DNA of 64,000 bases from Diospyros lotus (GCF_014633365.1 NC_068346.1:19799030-19863029), one strand, 5' to 3'. Shown: positions 35,183 through 47,681, counted from the stretch's first letter. The notes: generated from the sequence alone by a model not told the origin. Made by a program: numbers and translations.

Positions 35183-37825
35183 TGTAATACCCGAGAATGA
35201 TTTGAGGTCATAAATAATATTTGATGAAGGGCATAAATGGACTTTGTGAAAAATAAGACTATAGGGTACACTAACGCAACTTTGGACGATCGAATTAGTC
35301 AGAGGGAGTACCCTGGACCCTAGATAGCCAAGGAAAATGGTATAGTATCGACAAGTAATACGAGTTATGATTTTAGGCATCAAAAGAAGTTGGATCGGGA
35401 ACGGTTCCCGGTACAGCTAAAAAAAGGCAATTGTGATTTAGGCTGAAATACCGAATTATCGTACGGGGCATCCGGGAAGTCAATGGAACCCCGAGGAAGT
35501 TCATATTTGGCATATAGAGTAACCCTTTAGTAGTTTTTAGAAGAAACAAAAGGGTTTGTAGCTAAAACGAAGATTCGGGCCTAAGTGCAGTTTTTTCAAA
35601 ATTGACAGAGGGAGATCGAAACGATATTTTTTCAGAATTTTAAAGAGAATGTTTTAGGATATTTCAAAGGGTTATAAAGGTCTTTAAACAAAAGTTAAGT
35701 TTTTGAGCCAGGGGCAAAATCGTAATTTTTGAGATTGGGGTAAAAGTGTAATTTACCTAAAAATTAGGGGCATTAGCGCAATTAGTCCATTTTTCAGGGA
35801 CTAAAATGCAATTAAAAATTAGCCCGGGGACCATGTTGAAAAGGGTCTAAGTGCAATTATCCAAAAGTTCGGGCCAAAGTGTAATTCTTAAAATCTTTTT
35901 ACTAGGGGCATTTGGGAGATTCAGGAAAAAGCTTCATAAATGACTTTAGAGATAAGGATGAAGTCTCATGATGACGTTAGAGATAGGATGAAGGCTTATG
36001 ATGACTTTAACGATAAGATTTGTATAAGGTTTGATTGGATAAGAAAAGATTTGATTTGGATAACAATGATTGCAGAAGATCTTAGAAGATTTTGGAATGA
36101 TTACAAAAGATATTAGAAGATTTGGAATGATTATAGAAGATTTACAATGATTGCAGAGAATCTTAGAAGATTTTGGAATGATTACAAAAGATATTAGAAA
36201 ATTTGTAATGATTGGAAAAGATTTTGAAAGATTTGAAATGATTGCAGAATATATATTTCTTGGTGGCTAAGTTTCCTAAACATATAAATAGGGGCTCAAG
36301 GCTAAGGATTCTCTCATTCGAAGTTGTGATACATTTGTGCTAGACAAGAGTGCTTCGGGTTTAGTGGATAGAGGGTTTTTAAAGCATACGCGAGGCATCA
36401 CACGCGTAGAGCACTTAGGCAGTGCGTGAGGACCTGTAAGGAGGTGGTTTGGTTAAAAGACTTGAGGAGTTGCACGAAAATTGAGGTTGGGCACAAGATT
36501 CGAGGTGTTCTGAGTTTCGTCCAAGGTGAGTGTTCTACCGAAAAACTTGGTTTTAAGTTGTGAGTGTTTGCCCCCAAAACTTGATTTATTGTGCTTGTTC
36601 TATCTGAACATATGGTGATTTCATGCAAAATGGTTTTGTGCATTAAAATGGTAACCGGTGACGGTTGGATTTATGAGGGAGGTTTGTCCCTAAACGTTTT
36701 GAACTGTGCATTGCATTTTATAAATGTTGTTTATACGATGCATTGAATTGTGAATTGTGGCATTGTCTTGAGTTTTATGTGTGCGTATGGAGTGTCAGCC
36801 TCGGATGTTGTCTGGATAGTGTAGCCATAATTCTCCAAGGGCGTGACGGAATAATAGGGGTATCTGATGCTGGTGTGCATGTTAGGATAGCCGCCTTGGT
36901 TTCCGTGCCAGACCGTTTGGTCAGGGAAGTTGAACTAGGACGACTAGGTGGTCCATACTGTGTTGTTCATGTGAGATGTCAGCCTAGGATGTTGTCTGGA
37001 TAGTGTAGCCGTAATTCTCCAAGGGCGTGACGGAATAATAGGGGTATTTGATGCTAGGTGTGCATGTTAGGATAGCCGCCTTGATTTCCGTGCCAGGCCG
37101 TTTGGCCAGGGAAGTTGCACTAGGACGACTAGGTGGTCCATGTGAAATTTTGGAGTTGGGATTGTATGGTGGTTCCTGGATGCTTAAGGTGGGAACGTAT
37201 TCTGGTGAGATGCGTTGGCAGCCCCATTTAAGCTAGAATCATGTCACGTCGTCGTGTCGTCGAGTCGGTGTGGTGGCATAGCTTTTAGAGAGATTGCTCT
37301 TTTCCCGTGGTAGGGTTAAGCGCGTGGGAATTCTCTTGAGCTAGGGCTTACCGGGTATATTGGTTTATTTCATGTCTTGCATTATTCATGAAAAATGTGT
37401 TTTGAACTCTCACTTAGATGATTCATCATCTAATTTGGACTTTGTCCCTGGAATATTCAAACGTTCTAGGTGAAGGCAGCGGTGCAAAAGGGAAAGGAAT
37501 CGTCGAGGAGTGACGGCGATTAGCGGATAGTTTACATTATGTCTTTTCAGTTGTGTTATTTACTTTTGAAAACGTCATGTAAACGTTGGTGCAACTTTAT
37601 ATATAAATAAAGTGGTTTCGGTTATGACCTGTTGAGGTTTCGATCTAACTTCCGCATTTGTGTTGGTGAACCTGTCTTGGTTTATTAATGGTTCATAGTT
37701 GATATACTGAGAAGGTGTAACGGGATCTTCGGGGAATGGTTTTTGTGATGGGTTTTTGTTTGAAAAAAAAATTTATCCCCGGAATCTTACGTTACGTTAA
37801 CGCTCCCAGGAATTGGGGTGTTACA
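35183..37825 (+). mobile_element. Solo LTR, chromovirus-like, mosaic
   Basis: Exact ATTAT duplication (35178-35182 and 37826-37830). It begins TGTAATACCCGAG and ends GGGGTGTTACA. A TATA box (ACATATAAATAGGGG) is near 36280. Its first about 460 bp and last about 1.5 kb match the LTR at 39405. The segment in between (about 35650-36330) matches the LTR at 22199 instead. It also contains a 184-bp direct duplication. Confidence 0.82.
36793..37143 (+). repeat. 184-bp tandem duplication in solo LTR
   Basis: TGTCAGCCTMGGATGTTGTC starts at 36793 and again at 36977. The copies share the whole block through GACGACTAGGTGGTCCAT. The related LTR at 39405 has one copy (about 41335-41465). Confidence 0.85.
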
Positions 37826-38016
37826 ATTATACCACACATCATTCTCCCTTTCGGATTCATTACATCAGTGCGGTCTAACAAATCACGGTCGACCAATTCC
37901 AAACGTCGACAACTACTAAGTAGCAATCAGGACCAGTCAAACTCTTTGATGCTGACCAAAAATATTATGGTTTACAATTATGATCTCTCCATCTCATCGA
38001 TGTACCCCAAAAGATC

Positions 38017-38706
38017 TGTTAGTATTGTGTGCCCTAATGCTAGATTTGGAGGACATCTAGCGGGTTTGTTTTTAATGCATTAATTGTATTTTTGTATAAA
38101 TCAATAAAAAAAATAAGATTTTTTTTCCATTATCAATTATATAAATGAGTCCCTAGATTTTTTGTGTGAGAATCTTATTCTCAAGGTGTTGAGATTGTGT
38201 GACATGATTCTCTAGTAACAGGACTTCTTAAATTATTCCTAGTTCTTAGATTCTTTGGATGGGGACTTTGATTAATTGAGTATGGTCTACCACATGCGTT
38301 ACTATCTCGTTCAGTATAGGAATACTGATGGGAAAATGGTGTGTCATGTGCCATATGACATGAGATGTCGTCAGTAGAACTGTGGGTGGTCGTTGGGAAA
38401 TGATCAGCCGAATGTAAGGTCGATGAATGACCACATGACTTGGTGGATAATGATCATGTTATCAAGTGGTGATGGTGTGTTAATCCTTAGACTTGAACAA
38501 ACACAGTTGTTTTGTGTATTTATGTACGGGATTTGCTAATGAGCTGAACCATCTAATTAACAGGTGAAAACATTCATCTATGTGATTCTATATTACTGGT
38601 ATATAAAGATAGGTGTTGGGAATAGGATATATCACCCTCATAGGTGTTTGATGGGGTGAATGTCCTATGTGATCTACTATTGATATGATAGGACAGTCCC
38701 TATCAC
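38017..38706 (+). mobile_element. LTR B family fragment
   Basis: Starts TGTTAGTATTGTGTGCCC and runs parallel to LTR B (8340 downward, opposite strand). Shared blocks: GCCCTAATGCTAGATT, GAGTCCCTAGAT, GATGGGGACTTTG, GGGTGGTCGTTGG, and TCCTTAGACTTGAAC. It stops at about 38706, where a Tat gag remnant begins, so it is 3' truncated. Confidence 0.6.
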
Positions 38707-38708
38707 AT

Positions 38709-39395
38709 CTAGACAGTGAACACGTCCAGGTGGTCATAGGGATCACTGTGCCCATTGTACTGCGGCATACTTGGGACTTTGAATTTGTGAGGGAGAGGTG
38801 TGAGCTCAACTTCCCTTGTGAATGGCGTCCTGTCCCCATGGCCATTATTCTGGCCACGAATCCTTTGTTGAGCCTCCAATTGTTGGACTCTTTGAAATAA
38901 CTCCTCAATGGTTGACTTCGGGTCCACAAATCGTTGGGCCTACGATCGCCTGCTTCACCCGCTCTTCCACTCTAGGGAATGACGATTTGGGGGCGGATAA
39001 TTATCTCAGACATCCTCCTCACCCAGTGGAGGTCTCTCCTCCGGCGACTGGCGAATCCTCCGGGGTGAAGGGATTTTCGGTGGTCTCTAGATAGCCTGCG
39101 TCTGAGCTTGGTCTAAGACCCTGACCTCGTGTGCGAGCTGCATAATTGTATTCTCTAACACCTCCTGGCATTGCTGTTAAGCTTGGATCATCTCCATCCC
39201 AGTAGTCAGAGCGAAAGGTTGGATAGGAGCCTGTGGGGACATGCCAGCGGAGACTCCAGTTGGCAGTGGAATAAGGGCACCCGCTGTAGAAACAACGGGT
39301 CCTTTGGCTGACGAAACATCCAGCAGTTGATCGCTGTGATTCTCTAGAAAATTAACCACTGTATCAGAGCTTCGTGAGTTCCGTCCTCTTACCAT
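38709..39395 (-). pseudogene. Tat-type Ty3/gypsy gag, N-terminal fragment, broken
   Basis: Gag forms the particle shell of an LTR retrotransposon. The frame starts at 39395 (MVRGRNSRSSD) and stops at 39177; stops and frame changes follow. Residues read from 38927 downward include PLPHKFKVPSMPQYNGHSDP then YDHLDVF. This is the motif at the head of Tat-lineage gag (P..FK.P....Y.G..DP..HL). About 230 residues are visible against several hundred in an intact gag. The body is cut off at 38709 by an LTR B fragment. The ATG lies just inside the target site of the solo LTR at 39405, and the element's own LTR is at 42015-42668. Confidence 0.7.
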
Positions 39396-39404
39396 GGCTA
39401 GAGA

Positions 39405-41979
39405 TGTAATACCCGAGAAATTTGGGTTAATTAAAAATAAGTAATTTATTAGAGAAATGAGATTTCAGAGAAAATTTATATCTGAATAGCTCGAAAAATT
39501 GACCAAATTGACTACCGGGAGTGCCCTGGAGCCGAGATGCCAAAGGAAAATGATGTGGCATTAACGAGCACCCCGAGATAGGATTTATGGTGCAGAAAGA
39601 AATCAGATCGGGAACAGTTTTCGGTATAGCAAAAATACAGCTGTCAATTAGGCTGCAATACCGAATTGTTATAGACGACTTCCCGAAAGTCAACGGAAGC
39701 TTGAGGGGGCTTCATTTTTTCATAAGGAACAACCCTTCAATGGTTTCAGGAAGAAACGAAAAGGTTTAGGGCCAAAACGAAGATTCGGGCCTAAGTGCAA
39801 TTTTTTAAAATTGCTAGAGGGAGGCCGAAACGATATTTTTTCTGAATCCTCAAGGGACAAATGAATGTTTTAGAACATGAGGGTCCTAATGGAAATGAAA
39901 GAAAGTTCAAGGGCTTGAGAAAAGGGAAAAAAATGCAATAAATCAAAGTTGGAGGGCAAAAGTGGAATTTCTGAAAATTGGAGCAGCCATGGCCAACCAG
40001 CCCTTTCAATCAAAAACTTTGGCCACAGGGATGGCACGAGGGTTGGTCAAGGATAACTTTTGATAAAGGGCTTGGCCCATAATAGCCATCATGGTGGCCG
40101 GAAATGGAAGAAAAGCGAACGAAAGTTCGGTCGTTTTTATCAAAGCCTGCAAATGGCTTTTGTGATCGGATAAGGGTGCCTCGAGGTCGATCTAGGGTAG
40201 GTAAACGTTCCTAAGGCTTTAGGTTGGCCGATAGAAGGCATTTGGGCGTTCGATTTTGCCTATAAATAGGCATCCATGGTGGCCGAAAGTTAAGGAAAAG
40301 GGAGCTTCAAATCGGCCTTGAAAATGAACTAATTGAGGCTCAATAATAAGGGGATTTTGAAGCCCATGAGGTGTAGAGAATTTCTGGTAAGTTTGAGGCA
40401 TTTTGGAGCACGTTTAGTGGCTGTTCGATGGGTCACCGGAAAACGAGGTGGACGGCCAAGCCGAGGCTTTGGCCGCCCGGTTGAGGCACCTCTGGTGCTT
40501 GTTTCAGGCATCAAGTTATGCCATCAGGATCGACTCAATGAGGGCTTTCAAGAGGTGGAGTCGGCCAATTTTTTCGGTGTCGCCATCGCCGAGGAAGATG
40601 ATCGGCGAGTGCCAGTCACGCGCTGAACCTCACGCGCCCTTAGTCGCCCTAGCATGTTGGGGCGCGTGGATCTCAAGAAAATTCTGGAAAAAATTCTGAA
40701 AAATATAGAAAAATATTTTATGGAGGTTTGTGTAAAAAGATTCGGGTTTGGAATTCTCGATGTCTCGGTTTTAGCATCAAAGAATCTCGTTTTGCGTGAA
40801 ACCGCACCATCCGGGTAAGTTCAGTATTTTTCCTTTGAAGTTTATGGCATATTATGAATTTTTGTGAAATTAGATTTGAGAAAATAGTCCCGAGGTATTT
40901 ATTGGAATTTTTGGAGAGGAAAAATGAGAGAAAATGAAGAAAAATGAAATAAATGGAATATTGAGGATATTTAGTGATGAAATATTATTTTATGATTGAG
41001 GAGATCGAGATGATGTGATTGGTGCAACTTTTGAGAGTTGGCACGAAAATCAAGGCAGGGCACACATATCGAGGCGATGCACGCTTTTCAAGAAAATGCA
41101 AGTTTATCTCAAAAGGTGAGTGTTCTACCGAAAAAATTGGTTTTAAATTGTGAGTTGTTCTATCCTAAGTATGATTTGGTAAGTGGTTTTATCACAAGAA
41201 CTTATATTTATATGATTGTTATATATGCATGCTATTTATGAATGTAATGTTCATTTTGTCATATTGCATTAAAAGTCGTGATAATTACATAGCATGATAT
41301 TATTATCATATTGATATCTGTACATGGGAATGGGATGTCGCCCTCAGAGTATAGCCGTAATTTTCCAAGGGCATTGAGGGAATAACGTTAGGCTTATCCT
41401 ACAGAAGTTCGGGATTTGCCTAGGATTCCTAGCCGGGCCTGCGGGCCAGGGAAGTTACACTAAGGGAAAATCTCATTCATGTTATTACATCATACATCCG
41501 TATATATGTTTTGGACCCTCACTAGAAGTCTCATCTTCTAATGGGTTATGCCCTTGGAACATTCCACGTTCTAGTTTTAGACTTGCAGTTAGGGCGGGGA
41601 GCAGGATGAGATATGACGGCACGTGATGGCGTGGCCGATGATTCAGCAAACTGTCTCGGATATATTTTAGCTGATGCTTCATTGATGTTTAGCCTTGTTA
41701 GAATATTATGGAATCTCCATGTATTTATGTATTTCAATACTAAGGATATGATGTTAATTATGGTACGAATTTTTATGTTATAAATAAAATGAGTTGATTA
41801 TGTACCATATCAAGTTTCGATTATCGCTTCCGCATTTTTAATGATTTGCTGGGGGATTTGTTTGGGACTCGGTACTTAAGGTTAAGTTATGTACCGGGAA
41901 AGAAAGAAAAAAATAAATTACATATATTTTGGGCCCCAGCATAGTGACACGCTCGGTAAGAGAAAAACGGGGTGTTACA
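39405..41979 (+). mobile_element. Solo LTR, chromovirus-like, inserted in a Tat element leader
   Basis: Flanks AGAGA (39400-39404) and AGCGA (41980-41984) match at 4 of 5 positions. It begins TGTAATACCCGAG and ends GGGGTGTTACA. A TATA-like TTGCCTATAAATAGGC is near 40257. A GC-rich block with CACGCGCC and GGCGCGTG lies at 40440-40665. The 97- and 83-codon frames over that block overlap in different frames and look fortuitous. Confidence 0.78.
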
Positions 41980-42014
41980 AGCGATCAAAGCGGGCCCTTC
42001 CTCTAGGGCCAAAA

Positions 42015-42668
42015 TGTCAACATTCGGAGTTGGTCAACAGTGATTCGTAGGCCCGTAATGAGAAAAATGAGCACAAATGCAAATAAGAGGAACAAATGAA
42101 AACAAATAATAAGTCACACATAGGAAAGTTTTTACGTGGTTTGATTAAAATGATGCCTAGTCCACAAATGTTCTCTGGCCATTTCGGCAGAGTAATGATA
42201 TATTATTATTGTTTATCCTCTTTCTACAATGGTTTTTGACCCTTATTTATAGTATGGGTGTTTAAAATTTTCATAAAATCCGAAATAATAGGATAATATC
42301 ATGGAAATAAGATGTCCTTATCAATTCCATAAAACCGAGAGTGGATTCCGTATTATCAGGGATCTGGTTTTCCTCAGGTAAGGCAGGTGGGTCCCGCTTC
42401 CGTTTATTCAGCGGTCTTGTTGTTATGCTAGTTAAACGGTTAGGCTAGCGAGCTGAACGATTAGGCCAACGAGCTGAACGATTAGGCCAGCGAGCTAGAA
42501 GCATCACTAGGAGTTTGCTTGGTTCCGTGGTCTGAGCTCGGGCTTTGGCGATGTGCAATCTTGCCCTGACGACCTCGGCCTTGGGCCTATTGGGCTTTAG
42601 AAGATCGGGCCAGCCTGCTGGGTAGAGTCCAGCTCATAAGAAATGTGGTTTGGAAAATACCCATAACA
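42015..42668 (-). mobile_element. Tat-type gypsy LTR (5' LTR of the gag remnant)
   Basis: On the minus strand it starts TGTTATGGGTATTTTCC, has CATACTATAAATAAGGG as TATA box (near 42243), and ends GTTGACA. It is followed by TTTTGGCCCTAGAGG, a degraded primer-binding region. The gag start at 39395 follows once the solo LTR at 39405-41979 is set aside. At 654 bp it is the shortest LTR here. Confidence 0.6.
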
Positions 42669-42699
42669 GTAACTATAGTCATAACCAATTTGTAATTGT

Positions 42700-43990
42700 A
42701 TCCAAATATTATATGTTGAGAAATTTGTGTTTTGATTTTTAAAAAAAAATATTTTTTGATAAAATTAAATAAAAAAATATATTTTTACTAAATTTGATTC
42801 ATTGATGATATTCAAATTTTTTTAAATCTTCTTAAGTTTGTTGATTTTTTAATCAAGTAAAATGCTCAATATAATCGAGTATATGTTCACATTAATCGAG
42901 TATTTATTCAATCTAATCGATTATATGTTGAATATAACTGAGTATTTTATAAAGCATGTGAGAGCCAATCAAGTAAATTTTTTATGATAATCAAGTAAAG
43001 CTTTTGAAAGTATTTTGTAAAAATTCAATCAAGTTATGTTTTTGAATATAATTGAGTAATGCTCAATTTATTTTCAAATTAGTCAATTACATATATGTAT
43101 ATAATTGAGTAAAGATTTAATTTAATCGACTATCAAAATCCTTATGCTCGAGTATATTATTCAATCTTTTATCATTTCAAAAATTAATTAAGAAATTTTT
43201 ATAATCAAGTATCAATCATTTGTACTCGAGTAGATCTTTTTGATAATTGAGTATTTTTATGTTAAATTTTTTGAGCATCTTTTTATTTGAGTAAAACTTT
43301 TTTTATAATTAACTAATGTATTTTGTACTTGAATGAATATCTTCTCTTAATCGAGTAAGGGTTGGATGGATTTTGACTAAGTCTCTGAATTTAAATATAA
43401 TCAAATAACAATTATATCTACTCGAGTAGAGATCTAAAATAGTCGAGTAAACATAGTCTTGTAATCAAGTAGATAATGAAGTTTTTGAAACTTCTATATT
43501 AGTCAAGTAATGGCTTGACTATACTCAAGTAAGTCTTTTATATAATCGATTACATAGTATATTCAATCAAGTAAGGATCTATATTTGTTGAGTAAGTCTA
43601 AAACTTAATCGAGTATCGTCTGACAGATTTTGAAAAATATAGTCATTCTGAGAGATGTCAGAGAGGACAGATTTTGACCGTTAGAGCTTTATTTCATTAG
43701 TTTTTGATGTCCAATTATGTTCTCTTATAAAAGAATGATATAAATGTTTATTATGGTGTGAAAATGCTTTATCTTAATATCATACACATTTTTCTTGACT
43801 AATTTGACTGTTATAAGTTAAATCAAAATAAACTGTGAATATGTGCAGATAACAGATGCTGAATAGAGCTTCTATAAAAGATCAAGTATTGCTCGAGATC
43901 GAAATGTTGTTATCAAGTGAGCATAAGAAAATGTCGAGCTAAGTTTATAATGTCGAGAAAGGTTTATGTTGTTTTTCATATGTTAAAGTG
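42700..43990 (+). mobile_element. Copia LTR U3 fragment with TCGA-core motif array
   Basis: More than 25 dispersed ATCGAGTA/CTCGAGTA motifs and decay forms (ATTGAGTA, ATCAAGTA) occur from about 42850 to 43610. A TATA-like CTTATAAAAGAATG follows near 43722. The layout resembles the U3 of the copia LTRs at 45737-47424, but no R/U5 end or primer-binding site follows. Confidence 0.5.
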
Positions 43991-44760
43991 TCTTTGCTTT
44001 TTTGATAAAATTTTAAGGGGCTTCAGCGTAATTTACTCAATATATTATTAACTTATATATTATTAATTTAAATATATATTCCTTTATAAAATATCCTTAA
44101 GTTGAAATGTATTTACAATAATGTTCAATAAATAAAATTGTGGCCTTAAAATATATTATAACAATACATTCAAAAATAAATAGTAAACTCATTTTCATAA
44201 AACGGATAACAGTCATCTATTTATTATATTTTGGAGATATTAATGCAATTTTCTAAACGATATTATTGCGAAAGTGATGAATAAAAATATAAAGCTAGCA
44301 TTTTTTAATTGAATATAACATTTAGTAGTGATGACTTTTTAAGCTAGGTTTTTATTTTAATATGATTATTATGGTTGCATTGTTGTCAGTTCTTTTCTTC
44401 TCTTTTTGATGCAAATGGATAATTTCTAGTTGAATTTGTTGAGATCTTTTGAATTTATTATTTTTAAGTGTTTTGGTTGATTATTTCGAATACTTATTGT
44501 GCTATGATTGCAGAGGCGGCTTTTTTAATTATTATTATATATGTAGAACCACTTAACAGTTATGGTTATATTTATTTTAAAAATTGTAATTGAGTTGATA
44601 TTACGTAATGAAATTCACTAAAGAAAAAATTTCTAAGCGCAATTTATGGCTTAATTATGACTAACTTGAGCTTATTAAGAGAAATTAGTTAGCAATAATT
44701 AAAATGAAATCCTAAGAAAAAAAAATGAAAATGAAATATGCCCTAGTGTTATGGCATGGA
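43991..44760. other. AT-rich spacer
   Basis: Nothing recognisable beyond A/T-rich sequence. Confidence 0.5.
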
Positions 44761-45088
44761 AAAAGGGTCATTTAGGCCATGCTACTGAGTAGAAAAGGAA
44801 AATTTTGTTTCTTTATTAGGAGGATAATAGGAGTATCGGGAGTTCAAATTCTTGTGGAGATAGGGTCATAGTGCTCCATGTCGCCCCTCCGAGAGTTCTG
44901 TCCACATAATGTAATATAAGGTCTACGAGGAGGGCAATCGCTTCTCGAAAGTTCATTCTAAATGTGTATAGATTGTGATTGCATTTGAATTTATGTAAAT
45001 GGAGAATTAGAGGGAAAGACCGCTCTCTCCAAGACTAGTCGAGTGAAGCTCGAAACTTGGTCATTAAAAAAAAAAAAGAAAAAAAAAA
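44761..45088 (+). mobile_element. Candidate retroposon (SINE-like) with A-rich tail
   Basis: A B-box-like GGGAGTTCAAATTC (44839-44852) lies in the head. The unit ends in an A-rich tail (45065-45088). Target duplications were not found, so the 5' boundary is a guess. Confidence 0.3.
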
Positions 45089-45730
45089 GGGAAAACTTGG
45101 ACTTAAGTCCAACAGATTTTAACCAAAAAGTTTATGGGCTTAGTGGACTTAAAGCCGACCACGCAAGTCCAGATAATTTGAGATGAGCTTACTTACTGGG
45201 CAAGATGTCCAGACTCCTATGTAATGGACGGAATGTGCTTGAATTTGAGCTAGTACGAGATAAAAGAGATGGGTTGGGGCCTGAAATGGGCCCAAATTGT
45301 TTTGATAGATGAATGAGCTTAACTAAGGCCCCAGCAAAAAAAAAGAAAAAAAAAAGAACGGGATTTGGCTTTAAATTGACCAAAACACCCCATTAATAAA
45401 AGGGTAAATTAATTAAAAGAAATATTGAACTTTATGCATGTCTTTAATTTTAGACTAAACTTTTAATTTTCTTCAATACCCACACCCAACTTATTTATTA
45501 GTTTTAATTTCTTATTATGGTAGGAATTTTTTTTTTTTACTTGGATGATTAGGTGACAATTCCTTATATGTTAGTCCCAAAGGTACAACTCAACTTTTCC
45601 ATGATAAAAGAATAACTCAAAAAGAAAAACAATTAAGCTTGAGTGTAATGAATAGTTTAATGTGTTATTTCAATTGTAGGAGACAAAATCAAGTTGAAGA
45701 CATGTCAAGAAAAGTGTTAGGTAGACTTTG
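45089..45730. other. Intergenic spacer
   Basis: Poly-A and poly-T tracts near 45339-45356 and 45526-45538. No gene or element end seen. Confidence 0.5.
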
Positions 45731-45736
45731 ATATAT

Positions 45737-46600
45737 ATGGTACCACATATTCAAGATGGGATGAATTGGGTGAATAAATATTTAGATGATCTTAAAAATA
45801 TTTTTGAAATAAAATGCAAGATATGATTTTATTCAAAACAATTTTTCAATGAAAGTACTATGCAATGTTTGAAAAGAGTAAATGCACAAGAGACACAAAT
45901 AATTTAAAGTGATTCGGTCTTTCCCAACCTACATCTACTACTCTAGCACCTAGTTAGAGATTTTCAAATTCACCTGTTAAATCCTTTGCATGATTCATGA
46001 TGATTTTGAAGCTTGACAAAACAATTATACTTAAGGTTGCTGAATTATCAAAGTATTTATTTAAAAGACAAGAACAAAATTAAATGAAGATAAAATTGAG
46101 TATTTAATTGATCGAGTATTAAGAGTAAATAATCGAGTATCATTGTGTTGGTAATAGATACTCAAGTATTAAAGTATAATACTCGAGTATTATACTATAG
46201 ATCAGAATGCATGTTAAGTACAAATCAACAATACTTGAGTATAGGGATTCAATACTCAAGTATGGTACTATAGAATAACATGCTAGTTAAATCTAGTACA
46301 AAAATACTCGAGTACAGAAATACAACACTCGACTATTGCTCTATAACACATAATATATGCAAGTCTCAATTTCAAAGATACTTGACTAGCAAAGGGTAAT
46401 ACTCGACTACCAAAAACTATCCATAAAAAGTACTTGAGTACTGAATTTCAAAATTTGACTATTTGAAGCTAGAAATTAAAATATGAAAAAAAATACATTA
46501 CACAATACTCGACTACTTGAGGGAAATACTGGGCTACCTGAAGCTATGTATTGAAATCTAAAGAAAATGCACTACATGATACTCAACTGCCAAGTCTATG
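45737..46600 (-). mobile_element. Copia LTR, minus orientation, 5' part uncertain
   Basis: Read on the minus strand, a U5 end (ATTCACCCAATTCATCCC...GAATATG) is followed by TGGTACCA, like an LTR 3' end plus primer-binding site. The block CTAGTGTAGTAGATGTAGG-like plus ACCGAATCAC (45915-45950) is the R/U5 signature, reversed. Towards 46600 come many ATACTCGAGTAT-type motifs, the presumed U3. The junction with the plus-oriented LTR next door is not resolved. Confidence 0.45.
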
Positions 46601-47424
46601 ATACTTGAGTATTAGAAACCCTCGATCGAAATTTGAGAATCGAGCCATTGGAAAACAATTGTTTGAATCAAAAATCCTTTCAAATCTTCATCTATTGTCT
46701 CTCTAATGTTGCAGGTTGACTATTACAAATTTCAAATTGTTTTATCTGATCAAAGGACAAGTTAGGTTATTTTCAAAGCGTGGGGAACATGTTGATGTAC
46801 TTATTTCTAACAAATCAGGTACAAGACCGTTTGACCAATATTTCTGCCTATATAAGGACTAGAAAAATAAAGAAGTAGAAGAAATTAAGCTAAGAACTTC
46901 AAACACTCACAAGCTTCAAGTTTTACCTTCTTCTAAAAACACTATCTACAACCATTCTATTTATTTCTTAAGTTGTATATTTGAGAGAGAGCCTTATTGA
47001 TAGCTTGTTGTAAAACACCTTGAGAGTTATCTTAAGTGAGGTTATCTTGTATTTTAATTATCATTCTCCTTTATTCAATCATTCTGAGTTGAAAATATCA
47101 CTGGGTTTAATGCTATGAGAAGTTGTTGTTTAGCCTTGAAAAGCATCCGTGTAAGGTTTGTGTTGAGCCTATAAAATCGCAAGGTGTATAGAGGATAGTG
47201 CTTAGCTCTTTTCAAAAACACTATAGTTAGTGGATTTGGAACATCCTTGGTGAATAATCAAGGTAGTAGACATAGGTTGCTTTTCGACCCACTATAAATC
47301 TAGTACAATCTCTCTTAACTTTCATCTCTTTAAATTTATTATCAACAAAATTTTAGTTTGTAAAAAATTTGTATAGCTTAATTCACCCCTTTCTTAACCT
47401 TTCACTTGGGCTAATATTTAAACA
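46601..47424 (+). mobile_element. Copia 5' LTR, plus orientation
   Basis: A TATA box (GCCTATATAAGGAC) lies near 46848. The R/U5 block GGTAGTAGACATAGGTTGC plus TTTTCGACCCACTATAAATC lies near 47260-47300. The end is ATTCACCCCTTTC...TTTAAACA at 47424. A primer-binding site and gag start follow. The LTR start is uncertain because it abuts an inverted LTR of the same general type. Confidence 0.55.
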
Positions 47425-47426
47425 TG

Positions 47427-47440
47427 TGGTATCAGACCAC
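47427..47440 (+). other. Copia primer-binding site
   Basis: TGGTATCAGACCAC, two bases after the LTR end. TGGTATCAGAGC is the complement of the initiator Met-tRNA 3' end used by most copia elements. Confidence 0.75.
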
Positions 47441-47681
47441 ATTTCTCATTTTCAAAAGTTTAACCACCTAAGAAGAAATATCCATGGCTCAAGTCCCAAG
47501 TGGAAATATCTACAAAAGTTAGTCCTATAAAAACCCTCCATTCTTTGATGGTAATAACTAAGCGTATTGGAAAAATAGAATGAAAAATTTTATTTTAACA
47601 AAATATGGAGAAGCCTGGAGGATAATCTTCATTAGTTTCACTATGTCAACCATTAAAAAAGAACATGAGGTAGTGCCTAAA

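Larger units (their letters stand above)
34431..38016 (+). mobile_element. Tat-type gypsy LTR, split by a solo LTR
   Basis: Left piece 34431-35182 starts TTACGAGTATTTCC, matching the start of the minus-strand Tat LTR ending at 42668 (TGTTATGGGTATTTTCC). It holds a TATA-like CTATATATC (about 35032) and the R/U5 block ACTTGAGCGTCGGAGT (35123). Right piece 37826-38016 carries CGGTCGACC and AACGTCGACAAC. A chromovirus-like solo LTR is inserted between them. The 75-codon frame at 34900 is not conserved coding sequence. Confidence 0.5.

Noticed and set aside
38588..38929. 113-codon minus-strand frame
   Set aside because: It is an alternative frame over the Tat gag remnant and an LTR B fragment; the gag frame itself ends at 38709.
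40333..40699. 97- and 83-codon overlapping frames that look gene-like
   Set aside because: They lie within the solo LTR at 39405-41979, are in different frames of the same DNA, and have no recognisable domain.
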